From NCBI GenBank assembly GCA_009602725.1, contig WELB01000023.1:919946-932300 (forward strand): a DNA stretch of 12,355 nucleotides, given 5' to 3'. The DNA is from Spirogloea muscicola. Taxonomy: Eukaryota > Streptophyta > Zygnematophyceae > Spirogloeales > Spirogloeaceae. Below the pieces are notes generated by a model. That model worked only from the letters and a program-made list of their open reading frames with translations, was not told where the DNA came from and made no database searches. Of this stretch, positions 1-10,931 are shown piece after piece (the stretch's first letter is position 1; each line of letters opens with the position of its first letter). The position numbers and the translations under genes are program-made.

Positions 1-3164
<3,164 letters not shown>

Positions 3165-3188
<24 letters not shown>

Positions 3189-3300
3189 GCAAAGTGGAGT
3201 ATAGTACAACAAAGTGACATGAGACGAGTGGAGTTGAGTAGAGTCGAGCAGTGTCAAGAGGTGTCGAGTTGAAGTGAGTTGAGTGGGGTTTGGTTGCATT
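3165..3300. repeat. Degenerate GAGTC/GAGTT pentanucleotide repeat
   Basis: It starts with perfect GAGTC units at 3168-3186 and decays into GAGTT, GAGTG and GTCGA variants up to about 3300, with weaker traces (TTGAGCTCAG and similar) to about 3370. The glycosyltransferase reading frame enters the array (ending ...VESSRVE) and stops within it at 3186-3188. The repeat therefore supplies the last residues and stop codon of the predicted protein. Confidence 0.8.
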
Positions 3301-3825
3301 AAGTTGGATCCTGTAGATTTGACGGGACGTGAGTTGAGCTCAGTTCAGCGGAGCTCGGCCGCGCTGAGCTGTGTAGTAAGATTCTAGACCAGGTGATTCG
3401 AAGGAAATTCTAGTCAACTGAGCTAGTTGCTCACAATGACGTTAAAGCAACTTCATTCTTTTGGCATGAAATCTATGAGCCAATGTGTACCATCACAGCA
3501 AGTCTCAGCAGGTCATTGTTGTCTGTCTGTCGCCCAGCATGAGCTAGTGCTTGAGCATGTTTGTCTAACATCTTCATGAGAAGCCCATCTTAAAGACCCC
3601 GTGTCAAGTTGGATGGATACTTACCTACATATGTCTACATATCCATGGTGTGGCCATATGTATGAAGTGAAGGTGATCGCTCACTTGCCATATGCAAATA
3701 TTTCTTATCAAATTTGACTATCATTCTGACTGGCATTGAATGCATTCTGTTATAGGATGTAGATGTGAGCATACGCAATCGAGCAAGCCTACAAAAAGAC
3801 GTTACTGAGTGATGGAGGGCCCTAG
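3301..3825. other. Gene-free spacer
   Basis: AT-richer intergenic DNA between the pentanucleotide repeat and the truncated retrotransposon copy. I see no coding potential, RNA gene or clear repeat. No TGTAA, the usual chlorophyte polyadenylation signal, was noticed in this spacer, so the glycosyltransferase transcript end is not located. Confidence 0.5.
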
Positions 3826-4245
3826 TGACCAAGTACAAAAAGTCAAGCACATCTGCAGATGTACATGACCTGCCGCTTATTTGACCCGCTATGTTGACAA
3901 CGGGTCAGCAAGTAGAGGATAGTAAGCGATAGCGACCTCGACTTGCCCAAACATCAGATGGCAAAGTCAAGCCCTTCTGTCATCAACTAAAGCCCGCCTA
4001 GCTTCTGATGCAAAGCAGGAGCCTGAGCTCGCTGCAGATAGGCTGACACACAATGGCGCACGTTTGACAAGTGTGTTGCCGGCAAGCCCATTTTCTCAGC
4101 ACAAGCACATGCGCACTTCGTGCATAATCTAGTCTGGAGACATCCTCGAGTAGGGTGTAGGATCAAGGCCCATGCACCCAAAGTTGTCGACTGCGCCTGA
4201 TAGAAGTTGATTGCAGCCGGGGTAGTCGACGAAGTGCTCAATGGG
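3826..4245 (-). mobile_element. 5'-truncated, decayed non-LTR retrotransposon copy (3' end only)
   Basis: This stretch aligns along its length with the 3' end of the larger element at about 8411-8800, in the same minus orientation. Shared blocks include AAGTACAAA, CAAGCACATCT, AAGCCCTTCTG and the hairpin TGACCCG...CGGGTCA. On the minus strand the frame at about 4150-4232 reads DYPGCNQLL-GAVDNFGCMG, against DYPRCDQLL-AAVDTFGCLG in the larger copy, the tail of the endonuclease domain. Similarity fades at about 4235-4245, so only the last part of the ORF and the 3' UTR remain. Loss of the 5' part is typical of target-primed reverse transcription. Many substitutions and indels mark it as older or from a diverged subfamily. 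No intact ORF survives. Confidence 0.78.
3882..3907 (-). other. 3' UTR hairpin, truncated copy
   Basis: TGACCCG (3882-3888) and CGGGTCA (3901-3907) form a perfect 7-bp stem around a 12-nt loop. The equivalent spot in the larger element at 8462-8486 has the same stem with a different loop, so pairing is preserved while the loop changed. Confidence 0.7.
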
Positions 4246-4750
4246 AGCATCTGGATTGCACCTTGCACCAGCCGGCAACCATTGCGAACATTGATACGCG
4301 CATACAGACCTGCTAAGTCAAGCAGGGACTCTGAGGTGGGAAATTGATTGGGATGAGGAGTGGCTCCCAAATGGTTGTGCTGCCAGTTCAGAGGTCAATT
4401 GACATGAATGATCAAGAATACGCTCTCCGTGAAGGGGCCCCAATAACAAGGATCTTATCGGCCAAGAGTATGAGTATGTCGAATAGTGGATGAGGGGCTG
4501 GCCCAATGGAAGTAACAGAGTTGGCCGAGCAGCGCCACAGTTATCTAATCTCATTGCTTCTTATTCGTCAGTATTGCTCGCGAGAATCTGCAGGCTCGAG
4601 GCAACAATCTGCTGTAGGGCAAAGCAAGTGAACGCTGAGGGCCCCCGCTCAGACGTGGAGTTTCGGGTTGCAGGGGGCCAATCCGGGGCCCAGGAATAGG
4701 CGGCCCGCCTGCGGACGCGTGGCGCTGTCAGTGCGCCTGCATGGTCGACC
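4246..4750. other. Gene-poor spacer with one fragment of the GGGCTGGC repeat
   Basis: No supported gene. A fragment GGGGCTGGCCCAATGG near 4494-4510 resembles the dispersed repeat found further right. From about 4630 the base composition becomes GC-rich, with short self-complementary GC blocks such as CTGAGGGCCCCCGCTCAG. Open frames here look like shadows of composition. Confidence 0.4.
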
Positions 4751-4756
4751 TACTCC

Positions 4757-4815
4757 TTTTTGAACTCTGTTCATTCTTTTCCCTGGGCTGGTCAATCACA
4801 GCCATCGCCCTATGC
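4757..4815 (+). repeat. Dispersed ~50-nt GGGCTGGC repeat, plus orientation
   Basis: GAACTCTGTTCATTCTTTT is followed by CCCTGGGCTGGTCAATCACA and GCCATCGCCCTATG. It aligns with copies near 5456 and 6884 and, reverse-complemented, with copies in 7085-8395. The inferred core is GGACCTTGTTCATTC, then TTTCTGGGCTGGCC, then TCACAGCCATTGCCC. Confidence 0.6.
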
Positions 4816-4877
4816 TGGAAGAAGTCATTCATTCTTCCTACCGGTCTACTTCGCGCGTGGGCGCCGCGCGGCAAGCG

Positions 4878-4931
4878 CTCCCTCCCTCCCTCTCTCCCCC
4901 CCCCCTCTGTGTCTGTGTGTGTGTGTTGGTC
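4878..4931. repeat. CT / poly-C / GT low-complexity tract
   Basis: CTCCCTCCCT units run into CTCT, then a 10-nt C run (4896-4905), then a GT-rich stretch. This simple-sequence tract is prone to length errors. It generates Ser/Pro- and Cys/Val-rich open frames on both strands that are not credible genes. Confidence 0.85.
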
Positions 4932-5320
4932 TGTGCGCGTCCGTGCAAATGTGGTCACCACAGACGGGTCCGAGCGAGCCAGTCCGAAATTTCTGGTTTT
5001 GGAAGGCAGGGCAGGGCGGTCACCAGCGCCGGCCGAGGTACGGAAGAACAGTATGCTGATCACTCCGACTTGCGGCTGCTGATTCGGGCCTACTCAGCTC
5101 CCATTGACGCCGCTGGCTCAGTAGCGCAGGTGTTTCGCATGCGCCTGTCCATATCGCTCCAGCAGTTTATTTCCCACGCCTTGCACTACGTGCTGGCCGT
5201 CCTCAGCTGCAGCCTCTGGCTTTCAGCAAGGAGATTGCTATCCGGCGGCTAGTCTTTGTGACTTGCGGCTCCTAATTAGAGGTTTTCAAGTAATTTTCTT
5301 ACCGGGGAAGGTCTGGCAAA
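4932..5320. other. Gene-free stretch, unrecognised
   Basis: GC-moderate sequence without a recognisable gene. One plus-strand frame stays open to 5252 and ends in a hydrophobic, Leu/Ser-rich stretch, but it starts in the low-complexity tract and matches no family I know. I treat it as non-coding. Confidence 0.4.
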
Positions 5321-5515
5321 GCGCTTTTTGGCCCCTTCGGGCCTTAGTCAAATCTTTACGGCCTGGCTGTTTACAGGCCTTGTCCCCTTCAAGAGAGCCA
5401 CCTTTTTCCCATTCGCTGCAGTCTCTCACATGACTGTGTGGTCTTGGCGCCTTTTGGCCCTTCGGACCTTGTTCTTTCTTTCTGGGCTGGCCATTGACAG
5501 CCCCCGCCCCCTTTG
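5321..5515 (+). repeat. Two further copies of the GGGCTGGC dispersed repeat, plus orientation
   Basis: Copy one, about 5336-5395, reads CTTCGGGCCTTAGTCAAATC, then GGCCTGGCTGTTTACAGGCC. Copy two, about 5455-5515, reads GGCCCTTCGGACCTTGTTC, then TTTCTGGGCTGGCCATTGAC and AGCCCCCGCCCC. They share order and spacing with the copy at 4757. A small GC hairpin, GGCCC-CTTC-GGGCC, sits at 5330-5343. Confidence 0.6.
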
Positions 5516-5752
5516 GAAGAGCTCACTTCAGATCATCCAGCAGAGATTGACATATTCACCTCGCCATCGACGTCCACGGAGCTTCTGGGGCTCGGTGGCT
5601 GACCTTCTGCACCCGCTACGAGACGCGCAGTTTCAGGCGGCAGCAAGGGTGCAGGCGACTAGAGTAGCTGTGGGCTCTTAGGCGCTGGTGTATTGCATGC
5701 GACTCTTTGTTCACCTGCAACGTACCCCATTCGAGTAGATTGTAACGTTCCC
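5516..5752. other. Gene-free stretch before the hairpin cluster
   Basis: One plus-strand frame is open across 5516-5681, ending in an Arg/Ala-rich segment, but it begins inside the dispersed repeat and has no recognisable domain. No RNA gene or repeat was recognised here. Confidence 0.35.
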
Positions 5753-5828
5753 ACCGTTTGAGAGTGCCAACGGTGCCGGTAACCTTACATGATCGTATCG
5801 TATCTACCGTTTGGGAGTCCCAAACGGT
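5753..5828. repeat. Tandem pair of ACCGTTTG palindromic repeats, 53 nt apart
   Basis: The first unit, 5753-5774, is ACCGTT-N10-AACGGT followed by GCCGGT. The second, 5806-5828, is ACCGTTTGGGA-G-TCCCAAACGGT followed by GCGGGT. The second is a perfect 11-bp inverted repeat with a single-base centre. The first has imperfect pairing inside its loop. The 53-nt spacing is close to the 51-nt period of the tandem array just downstream. Confidence 0.85.
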
Positions 5829-5840
5829 GCGGGTCGTCTG

Positions 5841-5855
5841 CTACACCCCGTGTAG
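5841..5855. repeat. Perfect small inverted repeat
   Basis: CTACAC-CCC-GTGTAG is a 6-bp stem with a 3-nt loop. It lies between two longer perfect hairpins (5806-5828 and 5863-5889), so three perfect inverted repeats occur within 84 nt. Confidence 0.8.
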
Positions 5856-5862
5856 CTAAGTA

Positions 5863-5889
5863 CGGTCCGAAACCCCGGGCTTCGGACCG
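5863..5889. repeat. Perfect 9-bp GC hairpin
   Basis: CGGTCCGAA (5863-5871) and TTCGGACCG (5881-5889) pair perfectly around a 9-nt loop ACCCCGGGC. Its last bases start the first unit of the 51-nt tandem repeat. Confidence 0.85.
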
Positions 5890-6010
5890 CGCGGCATCGT
5901 CCGCCAGTCGTACTGTCCGAGAGGCGCTGCTTCGCTCGCGCGCGGCATCGTCCGGGAGTTGTCTCCATCCGCCAGGCGCTGCTTCGCTCGCGCGCGGCAG
6001 CGTCCGGCAG
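5888..6010. repeat. 51-52-nt GC-rich tandem repeat, about 2.3 units
   Basis: CGCGCGGCATCGTCCG starts at 5888 and again at 5939; a variant CGCGCGGCAGCGTCCG starts at 5991. Each of the first two full units ends with AGGCGCTGCTTCGCTCG. The middles differ, so the units have conserved edges and variable centres. The array is too short and GC-rich to be coding. Confidence 0.85.
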
Positions 6011-6039
6011 ATCCGTCGTATTCCCTTGTCAGGCCCGCC

Positions 6040-6085
6040 CCTCCGGGGGAGGACCTTGGGGCAGCCCTCGTCACACCCTCGAGGG
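6040..6085. repeat. Short GC palindromes
   Basis: CCTCC-GGG-GGAGG lies at 6040-6052 and the perfect palindrome CCCTCGAGGG at 6076-6085. They extend the inverted-repeat cluster that starts at 5753. Confidence 0.65.
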
Positions 6086-6163
6086 AGGGGTGGCAGATGG
6101 AACGCTTATCAGTAGCAGGCAGAAGCCAGACTCGGCAGTCGGACCCGTGACGCCAAGAGAGGC

Positions 6164-6258
6164 ACAGCCCTGCTGCTGCCTGCTGCCGCAGCCGCCGCCA
6201 CAGCTCTGCTGCTGCCGCCTGCTGCCCAGCCCGTCGCTGCAGCTCGTCGCTGCGGGCC
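6164..6258. repeat. CTG/CCG-rich minisatellite
   Basis: The block CAGCCCTGCTGCTGCCTGCT at about 6165 recurs about 34 nt later as CAGCTCTGCTGCTGCCGCCT, followed by CTGCAGCTCGTCGCTGCGG. It resembles trinucleotide-driven low complexity. It could encode Leu/Ala/Gln-rich peptide in any frame, so open frames here are not evidence of a gene. Confidence 0.7.
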
Positions 6259-6326
6259 TCGACGGCTCTCTGTAAGTACCATGCCTGCGCCCCTTGCGGG
6301 GACAGCCGCTGACCCTCGGTGAGTCG

Positions 6327-6340
6327 CCGCCTTCCGGCGG
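6327..6340. repeat. CCGCC-TTCC-GGCGG hairpin
   Basis: A perfect 5-bp stem with a TTCC loop. It belongs to the same style of GC stem with a pyrimidine-rich loop as GGCCC-CTTC-GGGCC at 5330. Another, CCCC-TTGC-GGGG, lies close by at about 6290-6301. Confidence 0.6.
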
Positions 6341-6870
6341 TGCCTCAGGGTAAGACTTCCGCTGCGCTCTGTGCGCGTATGTGTGCTCTGTGTGCGCTGG
6401 CGTTCCACTCTGTAAGGGGGTTGTCTCCAAAACACCCTATGTCCGAAACCCAAACAGGACATTCTGACCCTAACTGTGTGATTAGGAACAAAGATGTCAC
6501 ATAGATGATCTGAGTTATAGAGGTATTGGTACAAGCAAGAGGAGCTTGTGCAAGTAGAGTGAACATGAGTGGTGCTGCCCATGTTGCTGCTGACTCAATG
6601 GTGCACATCATTTGTACAAACATGGTGACCAGTCAACAGAGTCGGGTCTGAGTTCTGCACTCCCAGCTTCTCAATTTGCCCCAAATCATTTTTATGCATG
6701 CGTAGGCCAACAGATGCGGAGTACTTCTGGCAGTGACACAAATGCAACAGACTGGCCAGTGGAATGTTTGCAGCAATATCTGTTGGGCTGCTAGCTACAC
6801 TGCCTTATGTCTTTTGACTAGGAGTATCTGAGAACCCATTTGGAGTAGCCACTTCAAAGCTGCACTTGCA
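6341..6870. other. Gene-free, AT-richer stretch
   Basis: Base composition falls and repeats become sparse. I recognise no gene, RNA or mobile element. The short open frames are below 100 codons, unsupported and mutually overlapping on both strands. Confidence 0.4.
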
Positions 6871-6875
6871 TTTTC

Positions 6876-6935
6876 CAGCCCCTTTGGACCTCATCCATTG
6901 TACATGAGCTGGCCTTTCATAGCCATACACCCCTT
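6876..6935 (+). repeat. GGGCTGGC dispersed repeat, last plus-oriented copy
   Basis: CCCCTTTGGACCTCATCCATTG is followed by GAGCTGGCCTTTCATAGCCA and TACACCCC. It aligns with the copy at 5455-5515. About 150 nt further right the family continues on the opposite strand. Confidence 0.6.
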
Positions 6936-7084
6936 TCTGAGAGCTTAGTCCTTTCAGCCATTGCCTTGACTTTTTGAGCTGTTGCTTTATTCTCTTCAGC
7001 CGCGAGGAAGCAGAGACGAGCTGGACCTGACGAGGACTGCAGATGCCGAGAGGCCAATGAACAATTGAGAAGAAGCCTTGCTTT

Positions 7085-8395
7085 AGAGGCTGTGAAAGGC
7101 CCGCCCCAAAAAGTGGACAAAGGTCAGAGGAGCCGGGGAGCTCAAAGCACCACTCAGCAAAGCAAAGTGGCTACTATAGATGGTCGCTCAGCCCTTCCTT
7201 AACAGCTGGAAGCAAAATAACCAGCACCCAGAAAGAAGATGCAGCTATTGGAAAGGGGGCGCTGGCCATGCAAGCCAGCCCGCAAACAAAGAACAAGGCC
7301 AGGAAGAAATTGCCAAGCAAGGCACCGCCATAGGGGCCGAGTCCTGCTAGCCTGCAGGTCTGGGGCACTGCAGCAAATGCCAGCTACTTGACCAGTAATA
7401 GTGAAGAGCGGACCACTCAGTAGTCAATGACCATACACACCAGGGCAAGATCACGCAGCCTTGGAGGTGCTGTGTCTCAATATGGGCCTCTTGCGCGTGA
7501 CACTAGGCTGAGGGACAGAGCCCCGAAGTGAGGTGCTCATGAGACCAAATGAGAGCAAGGAGGCCTGGAGCTAGAAAGCTGAACAGTAAGGCAATGGCCG
7601 TGAGAGGCCAGCCCAACCAGGATAAAGAATGCCAGAAGAACGGTCTGAAGAAAGGTATCTGAAGAAAAAGAGAGTTCTTTGCAAAAAGGGGCGATGACTC
7701 TGAAAAGAAAAAGCAGAGCTCGTCCACATTTGGGGAGATGGTTGTGTAAGAACGGAGTAGCTACAAAAGGGGCGAGGGCTGCGAGAAGCCAGCCCACAAA
7801 GAAAACAGCGCTTCCAAATTGACTAGTAGCTGTGGGAGGCCAGCCCAAAGGAGTGGACAAGGTCTGAATGGGCCGGATGGCGCAAAGTAGAAGGGCTTGC
7901 CCATTGAGGATAGGGGTTGGTAAAAGCCAGCCCAAAACAGAAATAAAGGAGGAATGAACAAATGCCAGGGGACCCGCTTTCAGAAGCCAAGTTTCTCTCG
8001 CCAAGGATGGCGCGAACAAGCAGTGAACAAGGTTCAAAGAAACCGGGGACACTAGAGACCGCCAAGGGTGCCAGCTCAGGAAACCCCCAATCAGCAGCCG
8101 CAACGCGGAGAAACTATCAGGAACTGAGGATAGGCCAGCCCAAGAGGGAAAGACGGAAGCACCTGACAGAAAGCATGGGGTGCGAGGGGGCAGGCCGGCG
8201 GCTGACGAGCGAGGAAGAAATAGAAGAAAGTGCTCGCCCATTGAGGATAGAAAGAAAGTGCTCGCCCTAACAAAAAGGGGGCCAGCAAAGCCAGCCCAGA
8301 AAGAATGGACAATGTCCGAAAACCAAAATTGAGGATAGGGGCTGGAGAAGAAAGAAAAAAAGGGCTGGCCCATAGAGAAGAAGGATTTTCGTGTA
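7085..8395 (-). repeat. Minus-oriented array of degenerate ~50-nt GGGCTGGC repeats
   Basis: GCCAGCCC, the reverse complement of the core, recurs at 7274, 7607, 7788, 7839, 7926, 8134 and 8290, with variants near 7100 and 8364. Several copies keep the neighbouring block GGACAAGGTC or GGACAATGTCC (about 7115, 7855, 8308). Read on the minus strand they give a pyrimidine-rich lead, the core, then TCACRGCCATTGCC in the better copies. Spacing is irregular (about 50-330 nt). Related sub-blocks such as ATTGAGGATAG also recur (about 7914, 8125, 8241, 8330). The repeats yield a 278-codon minus-strand open frame (7537-8373) with reiterated Gly-Trp/Ala-Gly-Leu segments that I do not accept as a gene. Confidence 0.6.
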
Positions 8396-8410
8396 ATTGA
8401 AAGAAACGAA

Positions 8411-8619
8411 GGTCAAGTACAAAGGCAAGCACATCTAAGACCTACCTGACCTACAGCAGAATGACCCGCTCAGTAACCGCGGGTCAAAACATAAAGGTCG
8501 CTAACCGATGCCTGAATACTAGATGTCGGATGAGAAGCCCTTCTGCCACCAACTAGAGCTCGCCCAGCTTTCTGGTGCAAGGCATTAGCCTGGGCACGCT
8601 GCAGACAGGCCGAAACTCG
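8411..8619 (-). other. Retrotransposon 3' UTR
   Basis: About 209 nt between the stop codon and the last position shared with the truncated copy. On the minus strand it ends ...AGATGTGCTTGCC, then TTTGTACTTGACC. No long A tail or simple-repeat tail is visible beyond the boundary. The flank enters the GGGCTGGC repeat array directly. Confidence 0.65.
8462..8486 (-). other. 3' UTR hairpin, main element
   Basis: TGACCCGC (8462-8469) and GCGGGTCA (8479-8486) form a perfect 8-bp stem with a 9-nt loop. The same stem, one pair shorter and with a different loop, occurs at 3882-3907. In R2-type elements the 3' UTR RNA is recognised by the encoded protein; a role like that for this hairpin is inference. 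Confidence 0.75.
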
Positions 8620-10284
8620 TCATCGCAAGAAAGACAGATATGCAGCTGGCAAGCACATCTCAGCCTGGAACACATCTGCACGTCGTGTGTAGCCTAGATT
8701 GGCAATGTTGTGGAGGAGGGTGTGGAAACGCGGACCCAGACAGCCAAAGGTGTCAACTGCAGCTGGCAGGAGCTGATCGCACCGGGGGTAATCGGAGTAG
8801 TGCTGTAGCTTTCTCTGCTCTGCAATGCCCACTGCGTGGCCAGCGATTTGTGTCGATGCTGGACCTTTGTACGCCTCCGTAACAACCACGTCGACCAGGG
8901 CCCGAGGTCCTCCACCAGGTTGCACGCCCACAATGTCAAGTGTGCGGCGATGATGACGTCCCTGGGCGTCCGTGGTAATTGGCATAATATTGTTTACTTC
9001 TACGACCGCTCGGTAGCCGGCGTCGCGCATCAAGCCCGCCAGGGCATCGCGGAGGAGGTTGTGGATGCCCACCACTTCTGGTCCTGTGGGGCATCTCAGC
9101 ATGTGAGCGGCGAGCTCAGCACCCTCTGCACGGAAAAAACACTCGCACTGGCGCACCCCAATCAGGCAATTAGGTGGGAGGCCGAGGAAGAGTTGCAGCG
9201 ACGTCCGAAAGGCCTCGGAGCTGATGCTGAAGGCATTGGCGACAGCGTGTGAGGTGATCCAATCCGTGGCACCAGGTGTGGCTAGAGAAGTAAGTCTTGC
9301 CAGGCTCCTTGGATTGTCCTGAATCTCTGGCAGCCTCCTCAACCTTCTGCGGCGCTCGTCTTCCACTGCCGTAACCAGTCTGGATTGTGCCCCTCTATCG
9401 GAAGCTTGGGCAAGGGCGGAGAATGGCGTGAGCAGGGGTTGGAGAGAGGGGAAAGAGCCGATGGCTGAGTCGCGGATGCTCCTCAGATCCACTTGGAAGG
9501 AGAAGGGGCCTTCCTCCACATGGCGTACAGAGTCGTGGAGGCAAGGAAAGCGCATGGGTAGCAGAGAGGCGATCTGGTGCCAGCAGCCCAGGAAAGCTGC
9601 TTGCGCCGTCTGCTCCAACGACCGGCAGCCAAGGCCGCCCATGCAGGTGGGAAGGGAGGCCTGGAGGGAAGCTGCATCTGAGGGGAAAGATGAAGAATGT
9701 AGTAGGGATGCCAGGGATTGCTGAAGGGAGTCATCATATTCCTTGTAGAGATCCACCACCATGCCTAATGGGGCGACTGTCCGTTGAAGATAGCAAGCCC
9801 GTTGGCCGATGCAGCGGGTCAGGATGGCCAACGCCAGCTGTGTGTCCCCAAGGAGGGGAAGGGAAGGGAGGGGGGCGAGGTGTTTATGAAGGCGCTCCCG
9901 CAAGTCCACTGCCACGTGAGCTGGTGTACCGAAGGGGACCTTGAGGATGGCCAGGCCATTGGCAGGGGTCTCACAGCCGTGGGGGAGCTGAAGGTTGGCG
10001 GGGGGACCGCGTGGGGACCAGGCCACGCTCTTGGACGGGCAGACCCGCAGGCCCATCAGGTCCAATTCGCGAACGAGCAATGGGTAAGCCGCCACGACTG
10101 CAGCTGGAGGTCCAATGATGTGTGTGTCATCCGCGTAGGAAGGGAAGAGAAGGTCTGGGTGTTGGCTCTGGTTGCGCCGAATAGCCTGGGAATGTGCCAA
10201 GGCAAACAGGATTGGGTAAGGGGATCCCCCTAACGTGTGCCAGAAGATGACCACAGCGTCTTCCACGACTCTCCGGCTTGCCAC
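8620..10284 (-). pseudogene. Retrotransposon RT catalytic core (YADD), thumb, CCHC knuckle and endonuclease
   Basis: The longest intact segment, 554 codons, though its first codon is only where this frame opens. PILFALAHSQ follows the broken motif B. The catalytic box YADD lies at 10126-10137, residues 50-53, within PSYADDTHIIG, followed by motif D-like GLRVCPSKSVAW. Thumb and connection helices fill residues 100-360. A knuckle C-x-C-x11-H-x3-C sits at residues 380-398, about 9091-9147. The endonuclease follows: RRTLDIV with Asp 450, LVDVVVTEAY with Asp 465, and a Lys within AEQRKLQHY (Lys 492). This is the PD-(D/E)XK-like arrangement of restriction-like endonucleases that nick the target in R2-type elements. 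The stop is TGA at 8620-8622. No lesion is visible within it, which suggests recent insertion or continued selection until recently. Confidence 0.9.
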
Positions 10285-10930
10285 AGCAGCCGCCCTGGGC
10301 GGCCATACGCCATGATGAAGAAGGGTATGAGGGAAGGGAAATGGTCGCGCAGCTCCTCCATGATGACACTGCGCTCCACTGTATTGAAGGCGTTACTGAT
10401 ATCCAGCCCCAGGACCATCATTGAAGGGTCCACGTCAAGAGCAGCGCGGATGCCGTGGACGAGGGCCTCCGCCCCTCAAGACATGCCAGCACCAAATTGG
10501 TGAGGTGATAGATGGGTGGTCAGCTGAGGTTTCAGCACGCTGCACGCGGCCTTTGATACCAGCCGCATGACAACCTCCGTCATCGCGATGGGTCTCACAC
10601 CACCTGTTGGCTTCGCAAGGGCTAGCAGGTGGCTGGAGTTTAAGGCGGCGGCAATGCGTGGTGGAATGGCAGCCCTGGCGATGTGCCGGCAGGTGGACAG
10701 GAACAGGGAGAAGCTCCTCTCATCCCCATCAAGAAAAAGGTCCTGTAGGTGTTCGAAGAGCCATTCAGAAGGGCCTCCAGACACCATCCGGGGGGCTTTG
10801 GTCAGGGCCACACGGAGCGCCTCTACCGATAGGTCAAGACGATTGGGGAGCTCGCCATCCCAGGGCTCAAGGGGGTGTCGTGGAGGGGGGTGGAGCTGAC
10901 GCAAGCTAGCCTCTGTGGCGTCGTTGGTAG
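10230..10930 (-). pseudogene. Retrotransposon reverse transcriptase, fingers/palm part
   Basis: One frame runs through the start of the RT domain: a pre-RT helix (PSEWLFEHLQDLFLDG), motif 1/2 with LALAKPTGGVRPIAM, QFGAGMS, then motif A LGLDISNAFNTV with its catalytic Asp at 10401-10403. An in-frame TGA at 10476-10478 interrupts the conserved stretch after QFGAGMS, probably a changed Gly codon. Sequence resumes in the same frame with GAEALVHGIRAALDVD, so it is a point lesion and not an end. A TAG at 10230-10232 falls inside motif B (GTR-stop-GDPL), where related RTs carry Gln. Between about 10285 and 10235 a short block reads better in another frame (VVEDAVVIFWHT), implying two compensating indels. 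Confidence 0.85.
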
Positions 10931-10931
10931 T

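Noticed and set aside
4728-5082. Overlapping open frames of about 100 codons on both strands
   Set aside because: They are driven by the CT/C/GT low-complexity tract and the dispersed repeat, with no domain and strong mutual overlap.
5888-6010. Possible CRISPR-like array
   Set aside because: Only about 2.3 units of 51-52 nt with shared edges and diverged centres, no cas genes and a eukaryotic context. It is a plain tandem repeat.
5789-6150. Arg/Ser-rich plus-strand open frames over the hairpin cluster
   Set aside because: They cover palindromes and tandem repeats, so the composition explains the openness. No splice or domain support.
7537-8373. 278-codon minus-strand open frame with hydrophobic, Trp/Leu/Pro-rich repeats
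   Set aside because: It is built from the degenerate GGGCTGGC repeats. The hydrophobic look comes from the pyrimidine-rich strand, and I recognise no domain.
10237-10899. Plus-strand open frames opposite the reverse transcriptase
   Set aside because: They are antisense shadows of the retrotransposon ORF, whose minus-strand motifs are unambiguous.
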